Of a DNA stretch of 64,000 nucleotides, positions 58,901 through 64,000 are shown one piece after another. This stretch comes from Straminergon stramineum (lineage: Eukaryota > Streptophyta > Bryopsida > Hypnales > Calliergonaceae). The stretch's first letter is position 1. Each line of letters starts with the position of its first letter. Location of the stretch: contig OY987265.1 in the NCBI GenBank assembly GCA_963920665.1, positions 14,389,001 through 14,453,000 on the forward strand. The letters run 5' to 3'. The notes beneath the pieces are model-generated. The model had not been told where the DNA came from and searched no databases. It saw only the letters and a list, made by a program, of their open reading frames with translations. A program made the translations under genes and the position numbers.

Positions 58901-60649
58901 GGCTTTGACGCGCTCTAGTCTGCAAGCACACGACCAAGAGTCTGAGAATATTCAAAACCTAATCACCTTCAATGCAACTTCCAAAAATGCACAGAATTCG
59001 GGAGAAAACCCTAAAGTATCATGGTTTTAAGATGACCAATTTGATTGATCATATTGTGAATTAATAGAATCCAGATGAGGACAAATATTCTATCACCAGC
59101 ATCAGTGAAGAGCACTGCATGTGATGGTCACAAACTGACCAAAATTGGACTAAGAAACAGCCCCCATACAACTTACTCAAAACTGCTAAACAAGTTTGAG
59201 GCCAGGGTTACCCCCCTGAAGGACCAAGGATTCATGGTTTGAAAACTACCAATTCGATTGATCATGTTGTGGAAATAAAGAAATTCAGACGCAGCAAAAC
59301 TTAATATCTCCTGAATCAGAGAAAATCACTACAAAATGATGGTCAAAAAATACTTACTCTTCGTCGTTACCGTCGAGTCTGTGATCAATGGTCAACGAGG
59401 TGGCTACTCCTTGTTCATCAAGTATACATCTAGAATCTCCAACACAACCAACAGTGACAGTCCATCCATCCACGATGACTAGTGTGGCAGTCGTACCTGA
59501 TGTTTGCCCTGCATGAGTCCAAACAAACATAGTCATTAAAATTTTAAAACTTTCCACCTAGGGCTGACAAAAAGAAACAGTGCTCAACAATCCATAAATC
59601 TGTACTGGGAAATCTGGAAGACAGCAGCTTTTACTTTGAGAATCCAAGTTTGAATCTGCATCGCATCCTGACACGGCTAGCCCAAGATAAGCTGGCTTTC
59701 TGAACTTTAATTTTAGTACGCATTCTTCTAAGTCTCCCCATAGAGCTCTTTGCTATGTTATTATGATAGGAAGTAAAATTTAGCTGAAAATTTGATGAAC
59801 TCAGAAGGGTGGTTTCAAGTTCAACCTCTCAAGAATGTGATGCAGTTCGGATGAAATCATTTCCGTACCTAATTGCTGCCACTCCTTGTCTGTCTTCACA
59901 AACCCTGCGACCATCGCTTTTGGAAGAAACGTCAACCAATCTTCTCGAGTAAGATCCGGTGGCACACAGCTCATGACATCCTTCAGAAGATTTTCCTTCG
60001 CATACTGGGCTGCTGCTGGTCCATTGTGACCATCAAATATCTGCCAGAGAATCGTGACACACTAACTGTTTCAGCAAAAAGGCCGTTATAGAATAAGGCA
60101 GGGCTTACACCTTACAACTCCTCCACACAGAGCTTTCTGGAATGGCAGAGACAAAGGATGATCCACTTGCAACAGTGCTAACCTAAAAAAACCCTTAAGA
60201 TTTACAAATTTGGCAACGAATGGTTTTGGTTTCTCTCTCAAGCTGAAAAGAAAAATGGAACTTGCGTTATCAATTGGAGTTTGGAGTTCGGAGTTCGGAG
60301 TTTGGAGTGTTACCAATTGGAGTTTGGACATTCAAACAACAAAATCGAAGTTCATGGGATCATAGGCCAACAGAATTTTATAAAAAAAATTGGGGGATGT
60401 GTGTACCATAAAAGCTGCAAACGTGGTGGATGCATCCCCAGTTACTCTCTCACAATCCGTCTTTGCCACCGCAAAATCTTCTTCTTTCCTGTATTGCATA
60501 TGTTGCCCATGAGATAGCAATGGAGATTCCTCCTCGATACGCTGAAGCTCCGAACTAGCTAAGGCCACAGAAACCATTTGTTCCACCAGTTTCGCTCCAG
60601 GAACTCCATTCGAAGGGAGACCCATCGTCGGGTGCACAGTCACAGACAT
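55941..60649 (-). CDS. PP2C-family protein phosphatase with C-terminal Cys motif pair
   Basis: Exons on the minus strand are 60649-60407, 60040-59869, 59508-59358, 58919-58748, 57916-57788, 57114-56903 and 56226-55941. They join in frame to 454 residues plus stop. PP2C enzymes are Mg/Mn-dependent Ser/Thr phosphatases. Motifs in order: acidic EED at 57-59, FDGHNG (DGHNG near 84-88), GTTATLVIV, VGDSR near 161-165, WPGGLCLSRSIGDMD, IIASDGVWD with Asp259, and RDDTTCLVVD at 298-307, giving the metal ligands. The last exon adds a tail with SVHAG twice and two Cys-x2-Cys pairs (CALC..CANC) that could bind zinc. This tail and overall layout match the plant group of Arabidopsis At1g47380 (probable PP2C 12). 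No signal peptide or membrane segment is seen, so it is cytosolic or nuclear. The 5' region contains several short upstream frames. Confidence 0.93.
60268..60318. repeat. Heptamer tandem GGAGTTY in PP2C intron 1
   Basis: GGAGTTTGGAGTTCGGAGTT and further copies make about five consecutive 7-base units in the first intron, with CAATTGGAGTTTGGA repeated at both sides. Confidence 0.85.
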
Positions 60650-62110
60650 GATTTGAAGCCACTACGTGACTTGGTGACAACCTTCTCTAAATGAACCTGG
60701 AATTAATCAAGTTTTGTGTCAGCAATGAATCCCCAGCCTACAAAGAAGAGTCTGACTGACCTAGAGTTTACAAAAACAACAAAGCCCCAGTGCTTTCCCT
60801 CCCTCTCTCTGTTCTACTCCTGTCTGAGAGGTCTCTTTAAATTAAGCAAGGTTCATTGTGGTTAGCAATATGCACACAGACCCGAGAAGTCAAAGGGTTT
60901 GACAACAGAAAGGAAAGCAAGAGGGCTAACAACTGGCCAAGTACGAGACATTTTCTTCATGCCTCCCAACTCTAGTCTAACTTAAAAGGACAACCACTAG
61001 AACCCCAAAGTCTGGTCAGTAGGCAGCAAAGACCAAACTCCTCTAATTAGAAAGAAAGTACTTTATTTCCCCCCTTGACCTCCTAGGATTCATCGTACCC
61101 AATTTGGGTGACAGTTTCGATTCTTATCTGGAATTCAAAAAGAATCCTTGTAAAATTTTCCTCAGACGAAAGCTTCCTTCAATTTATTCATTCTTTGGAT
61201 TTCAAAAGCAAATTTCATTCCAGCAAAATCAAATCCCTCTAGATATTTGTAACTTCAATTTTCCACTCCCTCAATTCCACTTCTTCTTCCGTGACTCAAT
61301 AACAAGTAATCCCCCCTCCGCGCTAACTAAAGACGAAGCCATGACGTCCAATCTAACTCAAATTCTCTCCACAGCCAGGGATAGATCGATTCGAAAGAGC
61401 AGGAGTTTCCACAATATCAGATGTAACCCCCCGACGAGAATCCCGAGGACATGTTCAGAATTAAGCTCCGAGGATCCAAAGGTGGGTACCTTTCGGCCTC
61501 GATCATGTGCTGCTAACGAAGTCGGTCCTGCCAAAATTCTCACCGCCCAATTGCAGGCCCTGTCTGTCTGTCTGTCTGTCAGTCTGTGTGTGTGTCTATC
61601 TGTCTGTCTGTCCTTACTATCTCTCCATGCCCTCCCCACGGTCCCCAGAAGTCACAGACCACGAACCTTACAAACTCACTGCAGTTGCCAGAGCTCCAGA
61701 CGATTCCAGTGTTGCCACATCTCCAAGAGAAGCCAAGGAAGTAAGTTACAACGGGAGGACAAAGACCTCCACAGAGAAGAAGCCAGAGTAGTAAGTTAGT
61801 GATGACTGATGAGTGCGTGGGAAAGGCTGCCTGATGAGGAATGAGGATTGAGGCGGGGCAGGGGGCAGAAGGATTGGAGCTCGCTCACGAGGAGAAAGAG
61901 GAGCAACGTTTCCTGTCTGCCACGTCCCGGCTTTAGGTGCCTGCCTGCAGCACTCCAAAGGCAAGCCCAAGCCGCAACCCAGGCTTCCTTACTGTAACTT
62001 AGATTCCTCCCTCGCTCGCTCTGGAGACAACGCTGGTTAGGAAAGAAACTTTCACCGGCGCCAGGGACTTTTGGCTTCATGTACTGTACAGTACTGTAGT
62101 TAGAAATAGA
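60650..62110 (-). promoter_or_regulatory. Upstream region of the PP2C gene
   Basis: Probably 5' UTR and promoter. It contains pyrimidine-rich tracts and a compound CTGT/TCTG microsatellite at 61561-61613. A 231-codon frame on plus (61104-61799) runs through the microsatellite, has low complexity and shows no domain, so I do not call it a gene. Confidence 0.4.
61561..61613. repeat. (CTGT)n compound microsatellite
   Basis: Runs of CTGT interrupted by CAGT, GTGT and CTAT units, about 53 bases. Confidence 0.93.
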
Positions 62111-63022
62111 CTGATCTTTTGAGAGGTCAGTAATACCGGGTATGACTCGGTAGGGTGAAGTGACCCCTCATTGCCCCGCGCTTTACCCCTGGAGAAAACA
62201 CTGGAATTTTTTTATTTGCAACACATGATAAAATTTGGAAATTTGGAATTCATATTTGCATTCATAGAGGTGAAGAAATACAAAAAAGATGTGGCATAAA
62301 ATAGGGGGCAATTTTTTACATTTATCCTTAGGTGGGGCAATCGGAAGGGGTCAATCCTCCTTGGTCGATATGAGTCCCAGAAGGTCATAATATTGTTCAC
62401 CGAAAAGCTTTGCTCCCTTAAAACCGTTGTAGCACCTGAGTCCTTTATTGAATTTTTGCATGATTTTTGTCTTACATCTTTATAAGTATAAATATATATT
62501 ATTTACCTCAAACTTTATAAAATTCATCATACAAAAATGGGTTTCTATATTGTAAAACCAAGTATTGGTTTGGATGAATAATAAGTTTTGTGGTAAAAAA
62601 AAGGCCTTGGATCTCTCTTTTCATCATCCAAGTTTTGGACATTGGATCACAATGGGGTTAACTTGAAGAAGAGTCAAGTATCTTCGAAGAAACATCATGA
62701 GGCAATGATGCTAGCACATGAGTGTAGAGACGTTAGCCCAAAAGCCTTGGATCTAGTTGTAGGTATGTACCTACAACCATTTGAAGGTGTTTATAATATG
62801 TGTACCTAAAATACAAGTACACTTTAATATAGAAAGAGTCTGTAACATAGATACCTAGACTATAAAAGGTGTTTATAATATAGACTCTTAGGCTCATAGA
62901 TTTCTAAGCTCACATGCTAACACTGCCCATCATGAGGTGGCCTACACTAGGGATGGCTTCGTTTTTTCCAACCACTATTCTTCTATCAACTTGAATAATA
63001 TTTTGGAGACCAAATATATTAT
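62111..63022. other. Intergenic, nothing recognised
   Basis: No gene. A short direct repetition of ATAGA..CCTA..GGTGTTTATAATAT occurs at 62780-62890. Confidence 0.4.
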
Positions 63023-63586
63023 TTAATCCCTAAAGGACCGAGGCACATTTGGGGCAGAAATTGTCAAAAATTGCCACTTTTTAGGGCAACAAGAAAAAAA
63101 TGAAAAAAAAAAAATTCTTTCAAAGTTCAAACATACAAATTTGTAGTAGATTTCTTTTGGAACATGTGAAAAACATTTTAGAAACTTCGACTGCATGGAT
63201 TGAAAGGTTACAACATTTGAAGTTCGGTGGAAAAGTTTTTTTCCAACCTTGCTCGACAAGGCTTGCAAACTTTAATTCCTTCAAGAATGATTTTCTTACA
63301 TTGAACATGGTGATTTTTTTGGACATTTGCATCTTATATCATGTAAGCTATACACATACACCAAATTTCAAAATCATAAGAAGAGTTTTGCACATGTTGC
63401 TTGAGCTGCTTGCAAAACTTTTGATCTAGGCACCCGATGAGAAAAAAAAATAGATTTTTAGGAAGGGGGGACATAGTCATACACTATGTCAAAATTTCAT
63501 GAACATCTAACCAAAAATGACTTCATAGGAACCTACCCTAAATTTCTTGTGTACATTGAATGAATACTCGGTTCTTTAGGGGTTAA
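63023..63586. mobile_element. TTAA-flanked element, 564 bp
   Basis: The left end is TTAATCCCTAAAGGACCGAG and the right end, inverted, TTAACCCCTAAAGAACCGAG. This is the best-kept pair of ends in the window: 20 bases with two mismatches counting the TTAA. The interior has the family phrase GTCAAAAATTGCCA. Overlapping frames on both strands show no domain. Confidence 0.8.
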
Positions 63587-64000
63587 CAATGTTATGAATT
63601 AGCTAGGATTAGATTGACCTCAATTCTTACCTTAGGAGAAGCAAGAATTTTTCTGTTGAGGACGATAAAATCTATAAATTTTGAATTCATATTTTGAATC
63701 ATTACCCCTAGTTAAGCAACTAAAGGTCATGGCATAACAAAACTGATAGGTCCAGAGTTGAAGTCTGAATTTTTACAATCAATCATAAGGTGAAAAATTT
63801 GGAGTTTTTGCCCATGCAAACTATAGGATCAGATGAGATCTAACTGTCTAACCCTAGACATCAAGGGCAAGGGCCCTTAGGGAAGACTTCCATGCCCTTC
63901 AATTTAGCAAAACCTTGAATCAAAGATTAAAATTTTACATGGAAGTACACACTATCATATGTAGTGGTGAAGGTCTACATTCTTGGTAAATAATTAATTA
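63587..64000. other. Intergenic, nothing recognised
   Basis: AT-rich DNA without a supported feature up to the window end. Confidence 0.4.

Noticed and set aside
61104..61799. 231-codon open frame on plus, the second-longest in the window
   Set aside because: It runs through a CTGT microsatellite that inflates the frame, has low complexity, no domain, and lies in the presumed 5' region of the minus-strand PP2C gene.
1..64000. CRISPR arrays, bacterial operons, tRNA or rRNA genes, LTR retrotransposons
   Set aside because: No direct-repeat/spacer pattern, no RNA gene fold and no reverse transcriptase or integrase motif was recognised; the window is plant nuclear DNA.

Overview
The window is nuclear DNA of a land plant. 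It carries single-copy plant genes with many short exons (a plant-type exocyst SEC5, a plant Nudix hydrolase, an ABI3/FUS3/LEC2-type B3 factor, a SUPERMAN-like zinc finger with QALGGH and an EAR motif, and a PP2C phosphatase). These are separated by long AT-rich tracts packed with small decayed inverted-repeat elements, and no LTR retrotransposon was recognised. Gene content and the lectin-kinase remnant would fit an early-diverging (seed-free) lineage, but the sequence alone does not fix the species.

Layout. 1-9.5 kb: 18 exons of SEC5 on the plus strand, with the N-terminus lying left of the window, followed by a 23-bp tandem array and two decayed copies of the SEC5 last-exon end. 10.3-15.9 kb: repeats, including a dead Tc1/mariner-like transposase. 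15.9-18.7 kb: Nudix hydrolase, minus strand, 8 exons with fully consistent phases. 19.2-20.4 kb: a terminal-inverted-repeat element carrying a long fold-back hairpin. 23.1-25.3 kb: B3 transcription factor, minus strand, with a cluster of RY (CATGCA) sites upstream. 27-38.7 kb: AT-rich nest of two recurrent element families (TTAA-flanked and GATTGCAAGAAACACTT-ended). 38.9-39.4 kb: one-exon C2H2 zinc finger repressor, minus strand. 40-46.4 kb: repeats and featureless AT-rich DNA. 46.4-54.1 kb: an imperfect tandem segmental duplication holding a multi-pass membrane protein gene, its dead sister copy and, inside the first unit, a 5'-truncated kinase-jacalin lectin fusion. 55.9-60.6 kb: PP2C phosphatase, minus strand, 7 exons. 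60.7-64 kb: its upstream region and another TTAA element.

How the genes relate. They are unrelated neighbours in the normal plant manner, not an operon. SEC5 serves exocytosis. The B3 factor and PP2C belong to families linked with seed/ABA-type regulation and with signalling, but nothing in the sequence shows that they work together. The most unusual items are the kinase-jacalin gene with a nonsense codon just before its APE motif, the TTAA-flanked piggyBac-like small elements, the RY cluster ahead of a gene whose product should bind RY sites, and the tandem duplication with one live and one dead copy.
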